Shown here one piece after another: positions 20,367 through 29,391 of a DNA stretch of 64,000 bases. The position numbers and the translations under genes were made by a program. Position 1 is the stretch's first letter. Each line of letters starts with the position of its first letter. Below the pieces are notes generated by a model that saw only the letters and a program-made list of their open reading frames with translations, was not told the origin of the DNA and did no database searches. Origin of the DNA: Ponticoccus litoralis (GTDB lineage Bacteria > Pseudomonadota > Alphaproteobacteria > Rhodobacterales > Rhodobacteraceae); NCBI RefSeq assembly GCF_039769985.1, contig NZ_JBDNCH010000002.1, positions 3,720,001 to 3,784,000 on the forward strand. The letters are read 5' to 3'.

Positions 20367-20816
20367 TCAGCAGCCCGTGGGCTTCGGGCGCATCCCGTAC
20401 CGGCTGTGCATCTCCCCATCCCGGATGAGCGCCGAGGCGATCGGGTGGGCACCATCCGACAGCAGCATGACGCCGCCGTCCGCGGTCTTCCAATTATGCT
20501 TCCCGAAAACATGGACATGGGGCCGCTCCGGCTCTTGCTCGGCAGTGCCTTCCGCCGTGGCCGCATCTTTCCCGCCCGTGAGCTGGGGGACGAAGCGGAT
20601 ATTCATGCCACCATCGGATGTCCGGCTGGCTTCCACGAAATGCCCGCCCGGCGGCTCGATACTGACAAGCGTGTCAACAGGCGCAGCCTGCACATCGCCG
20701 CGCTCCTCCCGCAGGATCTGCAACCACAGAGCGGCGGCGAGATCGGCATCATGGCCGGGGCGCTGGACATAGCCACGCAGGTAGGCGGCAGCCTCTTTCG
20801 CGTATTCAGCTTTCAT
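20367..20816 (-). CDS. hypothetical protein of the tail module
   Basis: A 149-residue protein beginning MKAEYAKEAAAYLRGYVQRPG. GAGGAGA seven bases upstream supports ATG 20816. A segment GGHFVEASRTSDGGMNIRFVPQL resembles the C-terminal TRTPEGGMNIRMVRQV stretch of the tape measure protein, an unexplained internal similarity. No family recognised. It lies between the DUF1833-like gene and NlpC/P60. Confidence 0.65.
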   Translation of the reverse strand: MKAEYAKEAAAYLRGYVQRPGHDADLAAALWLQILREERGDVQAAPVDTLVSIEPPGGHFVEASRTSDGGMNIRFVPQLTGGKDAATAEGTAEQEPERPHVHVFGKHNWKTADGGVMLLSDGAHPIASALIRDGEMHSRYGMRPKPTGC

Positions 20817-21033
20817 GGGTGTTCTCCTCAATCAATGCCTCTATCGCATCAACGCTGTCGGCAACGTCTTCCAAGGCCGATGCCTCAGCCTTGGTACCCA
20901 CCTCGCCTTCGAGCATCCTCAACCGGGTTTGGAGATAGGACACCATCGCCTCAAGCTGGGCCACCCGATGTACAACCGCCCTATGGACAGACTCATTGAC
21001 TTCCTGAGCGGTGATTTTCGGTCCGTCGTTCAT
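20806..21033 (-). CDS. small coiled-coil protein
   Basis: A 75-residue acidic helical protein, with residues 18-70 (VVHRVAQLEAMVSYLQTRLR onward) predicted to form a coiled coil. Its 3' end overlaps the start of the next gene by 11 bases. Unknown function; the position is that of a tail accessory. Confidence 0.6.
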   Translation of the reverse strand: MNDGPKITAQEVNESVHRAVVHRVAQLEAMVSYLQTRLRMLEGEVGTKAEASALEDVADSVDAIEALIEENTHES

Positions 21034-21044
21034 GGGGGTCTCCT

Positions 21045-21519
21045 TCAGAACAGCGCCGGGGTGTTGCCCGGCGTCATGGTGAGCCAGCCGAACTGCTCCT
21101 CAAGCACAGGCTCAAGGGTCATGGTTCCGCTGATGGTGAGTGCGTTGTACTCGACGCCGTAGATCTGAACCTCGAACGGCCCCCGCTCGATCACGTCCGG
21201 GGTTGAGGTCAGCACCCAGGCCACCCGCGCGTAGATCTCGCCCGTGACACTGCGCAGCTGCGGGATCAGCTCGCGGGTCACGTTCTGCGCCTCCCATTTG
21301 AGGACCGGCAGCACGCCCTCTTCGCTCTCTGGCAAGGTGAGCGTGAAGGGGAACGGGTGATAGGTCTCTCCGCCGTGAACCAGCGGCTCGCCGTTGCTGA
21401 CGAGGCAGACAGGCGCCTCCCAGTGCGGGATGGGTCAGCCGCAAAATCGTGGTCAGGACCTCGGGGCTCTCCTGCGCGTAGATTGCCGTGCGCAGGCGCG
21501 TGCTGATCTCATGCGTCAT
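21045..21519 (-). CDS. DUF1833-like minor tail protein (frameshifted)
   Basis: Starts MTHEISTRLRTAIYAQESPE. After LTHP an extra base near 21426 shifts the frame; corrected it reads HPHWEAPVCLVSNGEPLVHGG and continues through TYHPFPFTLTLPESEEG to GWLTMTPGNTPALF, 157 residues. The layout resembles DUF1833 proteins, encoded between the lambda M-like and K-like genes of many phages. It is probably a component of the tail tip complex. Confidence 0.75.
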
Positions 21520-21866
21520 GGCAGGATCTCCAGGGTGGCAGTGACTTCACGGCGGACACCACGCGGCTCCACCGAATAGCCCCCGACGAACCGGAACGTG
21601 CGCTCAAGCCCGTCGAGCGGATCCGTGGCCGTGAAGGACAGGACGCCCTCCCCCAGATCCTCGCGGAAGAAGGTCTCGAAGACATCGAGCTGCGCCAAGG
21701 TGATCTGCGACATCCGTCCCCGGCGCGGCATCGGCGCCGAGGACGAACGCCGCCGCACCTTGGCGGGGCCCTTGCTCATCTGCGTGCGGATGACGTCCGG
21801 CTCCACATCCCGGCGCGCGCCGCGCGAGGACTGGAAGAAAGGCAGGCCGACGGGCCATGCTGGCAT
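21516..21866 (-). CDS. minor tail protein (lambda M-like position)
   Basis: A 116-residue protein starting MPAWPVGLPFFQSSRGARRD, with C-terminal FETFFREDLGEGVLSFTATDP and RTFRFVGGYSVEPRG. The MPAWP start and position right after the tape measure gene are typical of small tail-tip proteins in HK97/lambda-like phages. It overlaps the DUF1833-like gene by four bases. Confidence 0.72.
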   Translation of the reverse strand: MPAWPVGLPFFQSSRGARRDVEPDVIRTQMSKGPAKVRRRSSSAPMPRRGRMSQITLAQLDVFETFFREDLGEGVLSFTATDPLDGLERTFRFVGGYSVEPRGVRREVTATLEILP

Positions 21867-21867
21867 A

Positions 21868-23948
21868 TCAGGATCCTTTCGGTAGTGGGCGGCCGCCCCA
21901 GCGCTGACGCATTGCGCTGTCCATGCTGCCGCTGGCGAGTTCGTTCCGCATGACCTGCCGAACCATGCGGATGTTCATGCCCCCCTCGGGCGTCCGGGTG
22001 ACCTCGGCGGTTTCGCCGGGGAGCGTTTCGATGTTGATAGGCATGTTGATGACCGGATCGACAGACATGGCGACGGAGCGAGGCCCAGCCGACTGTCTGA
22101 TCTTGTGATGCGGGATCACCTGAGAGCCGGACGGCAGATTGACCAGCTCGCGTCCCCGTTCACCGACCCATGCAAGTCCACCAGGCGCGCTGTCAGTCCC
22201 ATTCGCAAATCCGGGCAAGTTGCCTGCGCTGGCGAATGGCGTGATCATCGCATTGCCAAGCCAGTCCGACACTCCGGAAAACAGTAGGTTTCCGACCTGG
22301 TCGAGCATCATGTCGGTGATCTTTTGAAGAATAGTCATCACACCCTCGCCGAACGTCTTGGCGCCAGACAGCACCTCCTTGAAGGTGCCGGTGAAGCTCT
22401 GGCGCAAGGTTTCGGACGCGGATCTGGCTTTCTGCTCAACCTCTGACAGCTTGTCCTTGAGCTTCTCCGCGCCCGACGCGGCCCCGCCGCCGCCGGACTT
22501 GCCACCACCCTCGGCCCCCGCCAACGCCTCATCAAGACGGGCGGCGGTACCGCAGCAGCACTGTCCGCATCCTCGGTGGCGCCGATGACCGCCTGCCGCA
22601 TCGCACTGGAGACTATCGAGCGGGGCGCGCATGCCGGAGGAAAGAGCCCGCTGCCCCTCGATCATGTTGCCGTAGGCGTCGTTGAGTTCTACTCATCGTC
22701 TTCCCGAGAGACGCCATCGCCGCCTCGGCGTTACCGCCCTCGAAGCCCATGAACTCGCCAATCTTCGTGCTGGCAATCCCGTCCGAGGAGCCGCCCCCAG
22801 TCGGTTGCCATGTTACCGACCATCACGGCCCAGTCATAGCGGATGTCGTTGAACACGATCTTCAGCGCGGTGGTGAGCCACTCACCCCCGAGTTTGATGC
22901 GCTCCCAAACCTCGACCGCCACGTCGCGCATCAGCGACATGGCCTCGCCGAAGCCACCCGCTGCCGTCACCAGTCGCAAGAACTGGTAGACAAGCTCGCC
23001 CGCCCCAACGACCAACGCCCCGATCCCGGTTCGGATCAGGGCCCCGCGCAGCACGAGAAGCGTACCCGACAGAGTCGCCGTCGCCAGCCGCGCCGCCACC
23101 AGCGCGCCCACATAGCGCACCCCGAAGGCAGCGGCAGCCGTAGCCACGTAGGTCGACAGCCGCACCACGTTGTCGGCGATCGCATCGAGGACACCACGCA
23201 GCAGGCCACCCTCGCGCAGACTGTCGGTCATCGCTTCGGCAAGCCGCCCCATGGCCGGCACCAGCGCCAGGGCAAGCTGCTGGCCCGCGTACTGGCTTAT
23301 ATAGCCAAGCCGCCCGATCCGGTCGTTGGCCTGCTCGATGCTACCCGCCTCGACGGCGCTCAGCGCGAGGCCGTAGTCCTCAACGTCCGCCCGCGCCCGG
23401 CGGATCGCGTCACCGCCACCGATCATCAGCAGCGCCATCTCGCGGTTGCGCACGCCGAGATCGCGCAGCACCGCCGTTGCCTCGCCAGCCGACAGGCCAA
23501 GCGCCGCCACCCGATCGGCAATCCGCGCCACCTTCTCGTCGGCGTCGATCCCGGCTAGCTCCCCCGCAGTGAGGCCAAGCCGCTCGAGCGCCCGGGCGCC
23601 GTTGCCGCTGGTGCCGATGTTGGCAATCTCGCGGTTCATGGACTGGATGTCGTTAGCCACGGCGGTTACCGGCACGCCCGCCTCGCCTGCCGCCGTCTCC
23701 AACGCCCGGAAGGCGCCGATGGACGCATCGAGTCGCCGCGCGGCCTTGGCGGTGCGATCGATTTCGGACGCTCCCTTGAGCGCCGCCGCCGACAGGGCCG
23801 CGCCGAAGGCAGAAGCCGCCGCCGACACCGCGAGGAACTGCGTCCGCATGGCCTTGATCGCGGGCGAGACGCGCTTTGCCCCGCCCATGAAATTCGCACT
23901 GTCGAGGCCGAGATTGACCCGCAGCGCCCCAATCACCGATTGCGCCAT
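21868..23948 (-). CDS. tail tape measure protein (multiple frameshifts)
   Basis: Sets tail length and exits ahead of DNA during infection. The N-terminus MAQSVIGALRVNLGLDSANF is the usual tape-measure start. Long hydrophobic Ala-rich helices lie around 22990-23200, and the C-terminus contains GGLAWVGERGRELVNLPSGSQVIP, a hallmark of the lambda-family C-terminal domain. Between about 22560 and 22800 the frame changes four times (near 22795, 22693, 22612 and 22560), while each segment still reads as good tape-measure sequence. Either this stretch is poorly sequenced or the gene is damaged. Corrected length is near 690 residues, short for the family. Confidence 0.83.
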
Positions 23949-24020
23949 CTAATTGGTTTCCTTGCTCGGAATTGAAGGCAGAGCTAGCATCTCTGCAGAC
24001 TGCAATTGAAAGGACGCTGC

Positions 24021-24311
24021 ATGCGCACCGCACTGTTGATCATTCTTGCCGCGACCCCGGCCGCCGCCTTCGACTTGGGGGTCGACTACAGCACCCGCGA
24101 TGGGTGCTTGCGCGAGCTCTCTCAGGTCATGCGTGCAGGCAGCTTTGGCTTGGATCACGAAGCCCTTTACGCTGCCGAGTATGAGACAGTCCCAAGCGCA
24201 CTGGCAGAGCAGCGTGAAAGCCTGATTGCTGCCAGAATGGCCTTGATGAAGGCCATGCAGAATCGCATTGATGCGCAAATCGTCCTATGCGAGAGCTACC
24301 CTCCCGAGTAG
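24021..24311 (+). CDS. moron: small exported protein on the opposite strand
   Basis: A 96-residue protein with signal peptide MRTALLIILAATPAAA, then a mature helical domain containing two cysteines (DGCLREL and IVLCESYPPE). AAAGGA lies 7 bases upstream. It is the only plus-strand gene inside the leftward structural operon, between the tape measure and tail chaperone genes, which is the definition of a moron. It is probably expressed from the prophage independently and acts in the periplasm; function unknown. Confidence 0.68.
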   Translation: MRTALLIILAATPAAAFDLGVDYSTRDGCLRELSQVMRAGSFGLDHEALYAAEYETVPSALAEQRESLIAARMALMKAMQNRIDAQIVLCESYPPE

Positions 24312-24942
24312 GGCTCGGCGCCCCAAGCTGTGGCCATCATGTTAAAGGCTGCCTGCAGATCCTCAGGCGATTGTGGGCCGGTATCGCGCCCGTCCATGAA
24401 CTCCGCAAAACCCATGAGCTTGTCCTGGCGCAGCAGTGCCGCCGCATGCCAGGCCACCCACGCCCGGCCCTGCTGCTCGGCCTGAAGGCGGTCCCGCGCG
24501 CCCTGCATGTGCCGTGCGTAGGCATGCAGCGACAGTTCCCAGAATCCCGAAGGATCAAGCCCCGCCGCCACGTAAGCCTGCAGCAGATCGCCCACCATAA
24601 GGGGATCGCGGCGCGTCACTTTCCCGGCGGTGTTCCCACAATGCCTGCCGAAGAATCTGGAGAGCTTGCTTGGAAAAGCCGCGCCAGCACGCCCGGCTCT
24701 TCCGACAGGATGTCCCCGGCGATGCGGCGGCCAGCCTCTTCGTGGTGACGATAGAGGGTGCAATGCACCATGGTGATCATGTCGCCAATCTTGGCCTTTC
24801 CAGCCTCTGCGGTCTCGGCCCAGTCAAGCGCCGAAAGGCCGGTGTCATCCTCGAAGGCCGCGAAGGCGTTCATGTCCATACGCAGCTTGTAGGAGATACC
24901 ATCAGCACTCGCCGAGATCTCGCCCTTGAATCGCCCGCTCAC
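24296..24942 (-). CDS. tail assembly chaperone GT fusion made by -1 frameshifting
   Basis: The longer product of the lambda G/GT type. Ribosomes slip -1 on GGGAAAG at 24619-24625 just before the G stop and continue as VTRRDPLMVGDLLQAYVAAG, ending AWGAEPYSGG. Total is about 215 residues. In lambda the T extension binds tail-tube subunits while G binds the tape measure. The 3' end overlaps the convergent moron by 16 bases. Confidence 0.82.
24616..24942 (-). CDS. tail assembly chaperone G
   Basis: A 108-residue protein beginning with GTG (MSGRFKGEISASADG), whose start overlaps the tail tube stop. The sequence LRMDMNAFAAFEDDTGLSALDW is typical of lambda G-like or TAC_11-like chaperones that coat the tape measure protein before tail tube polymerisation. 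The frame ends TPPGK then TGA, with GGGAAAG immediately before the stop. Confidence 0.83.
   Translation of the reverse strand: MSGRFKGEISASADGISYKLRMDMNAFAAFEDDTGLSALDWAETAEAGKAKIGDMITMVHCTLYRHHEEAGRRIAGDILSEEPGVLARLFQASSPDSSAGIVGTPPGK
24619..24625 (-). promoter_or_regulatory. programmed -1 frameshift heptamer GGGAAAG
   Basis: Read on the minus strand, G-GGA-AAG is followed directly by the G stop codon TGA. It is the same slippery heptamer used by lambda G/T. The -1 frame downstream stays open to 24296 and encodes the T-like extension. Confidence 0.85.
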
Positions 24943-25364
24943 GCCGACACCGCCGGCAGCAGTACAGGCTTGCCCGAGGGACGCAGCGTCGCGGTGCCGC
25001 GCATGGCACCGTTGGTAAGCTCGCCCGGCTCATAGGCAGTGAAGAAGCCCGTGAACTGCATGCGAACGCCGTTCGGCGCGGTGATCTGGTAGTTGCCGGT
25101 ATCGGCCTCGAATGCAGCGATCATCGGGTCGGTGGCCGAGGGCGTCCAGTTGAACTCGATCTCAACCGGCGTCGCTTCCTTCATCGCGGCGATGAACTCC
25201 TTGTAGCCGTCTGGGCTTTGCAGGTGTGTCACCTCTTCTTCGTCGCGCGAGAAGCCCACCGGCTTGATCCGCACCACCTCAGCAGTGTCAAGGTATTCAC
25301 CCTCGGTCTCTGTCCCGATACCGAATTTCGACTTGTAGCCGGTCTTGGCCTTGCTTCTCGTCAT
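24939..25364 (-). CDS. major tail tube protein
   Basis: A 141-residue protein beginning MTRSKAKTGYKSKFGIGTE. The region KPVGFSRDEEEVTHLQ, TPVEIEFNWTPSATDPMIAA and the C-terminal GAMRGTATLRPSGKPV are typical of lambda V-like or phage tail tube proteins. Its start overlaps the upstream tail-completion gene (ATGA) and its stop overlaps the G chaperone start (GTGA), consistent with coupled expression of tail genes. Confidence 0.83.
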   Translation of the reverse strand: MTRSKAKTGYKSKFGIGTETEGEYLDTAEVVRIKPVGFSRDEEEVTHLQSPDGYKEFIAAMKEATPVEIEFNWTPSATDPMIAAFEADTGNYQITAPNGVRMQFTGFFTAYEPGELTNGAMRGTATLRPSGKPVLLPAVSA

Positions 25365-25751
25365 GTCTCTGAACTCCAGTTGGTGAAAAAGTCTGCGGAG
25401 GCCCGCCAAGGCCGGTCCGCGTCGTTGGTGCCACCCGCGCGATCGACGCGTCGAGCCGTCTTCGAAGATGCTGTCGAACCCGCCCCCACGGTGTCCGTGC
25501 AGCAGTCGATGCACCGCCCGGCGCAGCCGGATCGCGGCCCCGAGATCACCGGCCCGGGCATCGACCTGGACGCGCCCGGTCTCGAGCCCGTCACCGCCTT
25601 GGAGTGTCGCGCCCTCCGAGGCGTCGATGAGATGCAGCACAAGCACCGGCAGCGCCCCGCCCTGCGGTCGCGCGCCCCAATGCACCCCGCCGGGGGCAAG
25701 AGCGGCGATGCCGGGATCCGCGCGCAGGAGTGCGCGAAGCTCTTCTTCCAT
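25361..25751 (-). CDS. DUF3168 tail terminator/completion protein (frameshifted)
   Basis: Starts MEEELRALLRADPGIAALAPG after GAGGGG. The segment VHWGARPQGGALPVLVLHLID matches DUF3168, the gpU-like tail terminator fold. An extra base near 25449 shifts the frame; corrected it ends GGTNDADRPWRASADFFTNW then SSET, about 129 residues, with the stop overlapping the tail tube start. It lies directly after the HK97 gp10-like gene, as expected. Confidence 0.82.
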
Positions 25752-25752
25752 G

Positions 25753-26211
25753 TCAGCCCCTCGCGCGCTTGGCAGCACGGGCCTCTGCGCGGCGGACCGT
25801 TTTCTGGATCTCAGCCCAAAGCTCTGACTTGAGCCGGTTCAGCAGGGCCTCGCGCCCGCCATCCCATGCCGGGCGCACCATGGGGTGCGGCGCGTTGTGG
25901 ATCGAGCCGAACTCTTCGAGGTGCGCCTGTGGCAGCGGACCGGCCCCAATGAATAGCTCGACGGAGGCCTTGTCGTCCTGGGTGGTCTTGCGATGCGCTC
26001 GGCGCTGGCGCGGCGAAAGCTGCGTCGACACCGCGAAGCTGTCCGCCAGGTCGCCCTGGTCACGCGACGCCCGGGAGGCCATGTCATCAGCCATGGGCTG
26101 CGCCGCCTTGCGCGCCCCGCGGCGCAGCGCGCCCTTGCCTGCGGAATTGCTGATCTTCTCGAGCTCCTTTTCCAGCTCGGCGAAGCCTTCGAGTTTCATG
26201 GTCACGCTCAT
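25753..26211 (-). CDS. HK97 gp10-like head-tail protein
   Basis: A 152-residue protein beginning MSVTMKLEGFAELEKELEKI, with ALRRGARKAAQPMADDMASRA and the C-terminal half HLEEFGSIHNAPHPMVRPAWD, the characteristic motif of HK97-gp10_like proteins. It helps join head and tail. Its start overlaps the head-closure gene by four bases. Confidence 0.88.
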   Translation of the reverse strand: MSVTMKLEGFAELEKELEKISNSAGKGALRRGARKAAQPMADDMASRASRDQGDLADSFAVSTQLSPRQRRAHRKTTQDDKASVELFIGAGPLPQAHLEEFGSIHNAPHPMVRPAWDGGREALLNRLKSELWAEIQKTVRRAEARAAKRARG

Positions 26212-26552
26212 GTCCGATCCGTCCTTGCAACAGTGGAGATCTCGAGCCAGCGGCGATTGCCGGCCAGCTCGCGCTTGCCGGTGATCTCGTGCAGCACGCC
26301 CTCGCAGATCAGCCGGTCCTTCGGGGCGACAATTTCCGACAGGCCCGAGCGACGCAGCACGAAGCGCGTGGTGATGGAGGATCCCACCTCGGAGGCCTGC
26401 CAGCGTTCACTGTCGCTCGCGTCGAGTTTGCGGGCACGTTGCGGCTGCCCGAGATCCTCCCAGGTCTGAACCTCCGAGATACCGTCATCCCCCGTCACCG
26501 CGCGGCGGAACTGCACGAGCCATTTCAGCTCACCTGCATGAGGCCCCGCCAT
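26208..26552 (-). CDS. phage head closure / head-tail joining protein
   Basis: A 114-residue beta-rich protein, MAGPHAGELKWLVQFRRAVTG at the start, with IVAPKDRLICEGVLHEITGK and NRRWLEISTVART at the end, the pattern of SPP1 gp16/HK97 head-tail adaptors. It closes the portal after packaging. It overlaps both neighbours by a few bases. Confidence 0.84.
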   Translation of the reverse strand: MAGPHAGELKWLVQFRRAVTGDDGISEVQTWEDLGQPQRARKLDASDSERWQASEVGSSITTRFVLRRSGLSEIVAPKDRLICEGVLHEITGKRELAGNRRWLEISTVARTDRT

Positions 26553-26824
26553 CAGTTAAGATCCCGGTGACGGGAGAGCAGATCCCGCACCGCGCCGGGC
26601 ATCGCCGCCGAGCGGTCGTCGTACCAAGTCGCCACCAGAAGCTTGACCGCGAGGATGCAATCGGCAGGCCACGCGCCGGGCAGCTCGGCATCTAGGTCGC
26701 GACGCGTATGCGCCCGCACATAGTCCTCGGCGGCGCCCTGCAGGTCTTCCAGCAGTGCGTCGTCGTCCTCGAAGCCGACCGCTTGGCAGAACCGCTTGAG
26801 CTCCTCGAGGCCAAGCTGGCTCAC
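26552..26824 (-). CDS. head-tail connector (HK97 gp6-like)
   Basis: A 90-residue helical protein, LEELKRFCQAVGFEDDDALLE at the N-terminus and AVKLLVATWYDDRSAAMPGAVRDLLSRHR at the C-terminus. This is the typical connector fold motif in which W-Y precedes an acidic or Arg pair. It extends the portal. Confidence 0.85.
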   Translation of the reverse strand: MSQLGLEELKRFCQAVGFEDDDALLEDLQGAAEDYVRAHTRRDLDAELPGAWPADCILAVKLLVATWYDDRSAAMPGAVRDLLSRHRDLN

Positions 26825-27165
26825 GCCTTGTCCGCCTTTCCGGCAGCGGGCGCCTTGGCCTTGGCAGCATCATTCCGCGCGAGGCGCTCCGCAACTTCCT
26901 GTTCCAGGATCGCCGCGCGCTCGGCCAGCGCAGGCGCGATACCGCGCCCGTCGCTGGTGGCGGCCTGCATGGCCCGCTGCAGAGCCGCCGGGTCTGCCCC
27001 TGCCACGTCTAGATCGGCCTTCGTGAGCTTCTCGGCCATGCCGCGCTTTAGCAGCGCGTTGGCCACGGCAGCATGGCGGCTGTCCTTCATGTCGAAGGCA
27101 TAGGGCGTCGCCGCCTGTAGCCGTCCGATGGCGGTGGTCTGGGTTCGCTTGAGTCTCAGCAGCAT
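26821..27165 (-). CDS. hypothetical protein of the head module
   Basis: A 114-residue, Ala/Lys-rich helical protein starting MLLRLKRTQTTAIGRLQAAT. The C-terminus is a low-complexity AKAKAPAAGKADKA tail. It sits between the major capsid and connector genes and overlaps the connector start. Not recognised; a decoration or accessory capsid protein is possible. ATG 27180 is an alternative start. Confidence 0.65.
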   Translation of the reverse strand: MLLRLKRTQTTAIGRLQAATPYAFDMKDSRHAAVANALLKRGMAEKLTKADLDVAGADPAALQRAMQAATSDGRGIAPALAERAAILEQEVAERLARNDAAKAKAPAAGKADKA

Positions 27166-27228
27166 GGGAGTGCCCTTCATGAGGATGGATCATCGGGCGG
27201 GCGGCTTCGCGCGCCCGCCCCGTTCGGA

Positions 27229-28537
27229 TCAGACGAAGATGAAGTCGCCGGTCACCAGTGCGGCGGGGCGCTTGGTGGCCATAGCGAGTCGCTTGGACGC
27301 CTTCATGGTCTTCATGCCCTCCACGAAGTTGTCGCCATGTTCGCTCGAGATCAGCACCTCGGCGGCCTTCCGGTCATAGAGCGTCGCCGCCATGCTGAAG
27401 TTGCCGGCCATCCATTCCCCCGCCGAATGCGACAAGGTCGGCACCACATCCGCGCCCCAGAGCATGGGAGTCTTGAGCGTGTTCGGATCGCCGAACACGT
27501 AGCGGCCCTGCGTGTCCTTCAGCAGCTCGATGGCCGCCCAGTCGATCGGGTTGAGCGTGATCCCGGTGGCGGCGTAGTTGGCCAGCGCAAGCTGCAGCAG
27601 GCCAAGGCGCAGACGGTCGATCCGCGTGGCGTTGGGCAGGCCCGCCGCCGCCGCAAAAGCCGTGGCCTCGGTGATGAGGCCCGACAAGTTCTGCCCGGTG
27701 CCGTCGCCCGAGAGGATCTGGTTTTCCTCCTCGAGGTCGAGGCCATAGCGCATCTCACCGTCGATGGCCGCCTGCAGCTGGCCCGCATCCTCCAGCGCCT
27801 CGTCCGAGATGTGCGTCACATGCGCGATCTTACGCACGTTGGTCTCGGCCTGCGTCCAGCCGTAGGAGGATTCCGGCGCCGCCGCCCCTTCCGCCACCGG
27901 CGCGGCAGCGTTGGTGCGCAGGGTTTGGCGGGCAAATTTCACCACGTCGCTGTCAGTCGTCGCCTGGAACAGCAACGCCCGGATCGGCAGGCGCTGGCGC
28001 GGCATGTTGGTGGGCGTGCGGTCTTCGGTCGGCCAGATCAGCCCACCCGCCGAGCCGGTGGCCGAGGTGATCGCCGCGCTGGGTTTCAGGATCAGGTTGC
28101 CGGACAGCCCGCCCTTCACCCACGCCTTGAGCTCATCGCTTTCGGCGATCTCGCGGCCCACGCTCATCTCGGGCGCGCCGCGCCCCCGGTCACCCTGCGC
28201 CACGGTCTGCTCGATGTCGAGGCTGCGCGTCTCGAGCGCCTCGAGCTTGCCCTCGAGCTTCGAGAGCGCGCCCGACAAGCCGTTGTACTCGGCAAGCGCC
28301 TTGTCGGCGAGCCGCCTTGGTCTCGGCATTGAGATCGCCGACCCGATTGGCCTGCTTGAGCGCTTCCTCGGCGGTCTGGCGCACATCTGAGCCCACGCGC
28401 TCGAGCTCGGATTTCACCTCACCGAGCAGCTTCTCGACGTTGCCCGCCGCATCCATGCGCGGGGTGCCGATCACGGCGGTGGGCGCGTGCGCCATCATTG
28501 CGGCCAGCGAAGCTGCCGATGCGATCATCTTGGTCAT
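27229..28537 (-). CDS. major capsid protein, HK97 family (frameshifted)
   Basis: The N-terminal about 115 residues form a helical scaffold-like delta domain (MTKMIASAASLAAMMAHAPT, EVKSELERVGSDVRQTAEEA), followed by the HK97-fold capsid (SAGGLIWPTEDRTPTNMPRQ, DEALEDAGQLQAAIDGEM, WGADVVPTLSHSAGEWMAGNF). An extra base near 28312 separates the two parts; corrected length is 435 residues. Cleavage after the delta domain by the adjacent ClpP-like protease is expected. GAGGA precedes the start. Confidence 0.9.
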
Positions 28538-28548
28538 GTAAGGTATCC

Positions 28549-29391
28549 TCAGATGGATTTTGCGGTTTGCAGCAGCCCGGCGAGCTCCTGCAGGACATCG
28601 GCGGCACCGGGCCGCACGTCATCGGCAGCGCCGGGCATGCCGGATTTCAGCTCGCGCAGGATGCTGCGCGAGGCGGAATTGGTCAGGCCCGCGCGGCGGG
28701 CCATCAGGTCGAACTTGCGCTCGGCCCGCAGCGACGCCCGGGCTGCATCACCCGCCCCGCTGTCGACCAGGTCGGACGGCAGGTAATCGTCGGCAAAGCC
28801 CTGCTCGATGGCTGCGGCGCCGCCGATCCATGTCTCGCGGTCAAGCATTCCCGCCACCGTCGCCGCATCGAGGCCCGAGCGCGCTGCGTAGATCTCGGCC
28901 GAGGTGCCGTCGAACGGCTCGAGCCAATCGGCCACCTCGCGCATGGAGTGGCGATCACCGGCGGCCATGATCCAGGTGTTGTGGATCATCAGGAAGCCTG
29001 CACGTGCGATGCGCACTTCGTCGCCGGCCATGGCGATGACCGACGCGGCGCTGGCCGCGATCCCGAGCACGTTCACGGTGATCTTCTGCCTGTGCTCGCG
29101 CAGCAGGTTGTAGATCGCCAGACCCTCGAAGAAGTCGCCGCCGGGCGAGTTGATGTTCACCACCACCTCGCGGTCCCCGATCGAGCGCAGCGCGCCGGCG
29201 ACCCGCCGCGCGGTCACCCCGTCGCCCCACATGTCGGCGCCGATCGGATCGAGCACCGAGATCGTGGCCGCGTCCTCTTCCACCGATGCCCGCAGGTCCG
29301 GCGCCCAGCGGTCGAGCGCCCGGGGCGAGATGTCGCTTTGCACGCCGGGCCGGGTGCTGGCCAGCGCCTTCGGCAGATTCCGAATGGTCAT
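28549..29391 (-). CDS. ClpP-like head maturation protease
   Basis: A 280-residue S14/ClpP-fold protease. NINSPGGDFFEGLAIYNLLR and GIAASAASVIAMAGDEV carry the catalytic Ser (in AASAASVI), and MIHNTWIMAAGDRHSM carries the His. It processes the capsid N-terminus during head maturation. The start overlaps the portal stop (ATGA) and it immediately precedes the capsid gene. Confidence 0.9.
   Translation of the reverse strand: MTIRNLPKALASTRPGVQSDISPRALDRWAPDLRASVEEDAATISVLDPIGADMWGDGVTARRVAGALRSIGDREVVVNINSPGGDFFEGLAIYNLLREHRQKITVNVLGIAASAASVIAMAGDEVRIARAGFLMIHNTWIMAAGDRHSMREVADWLEPFDGTSAEIYAARSGLDAATVAGMLDRETWIGGAAAIEQGFADDYLPSDLVDSGAGDAARASLRAERKFDLMARRAGLTNSASRSILRELKSGMPGAADDVRPGAADVLQELAGLLQTAKSI

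Noticed and set aside
23949..24278. A minus-strand 109-residue frame opposite the moron
   Set aside because: The plus-strand frame has a signal peptide and Shine-Dalgarno sequence; this one has neither.
24296..24763. An independent tail gene starting upstream of the frameshift
   Set aside because: The N-terminal part is out-of-frame G sequence; the open frame is explained by -1 slippage at GGGAAAG.
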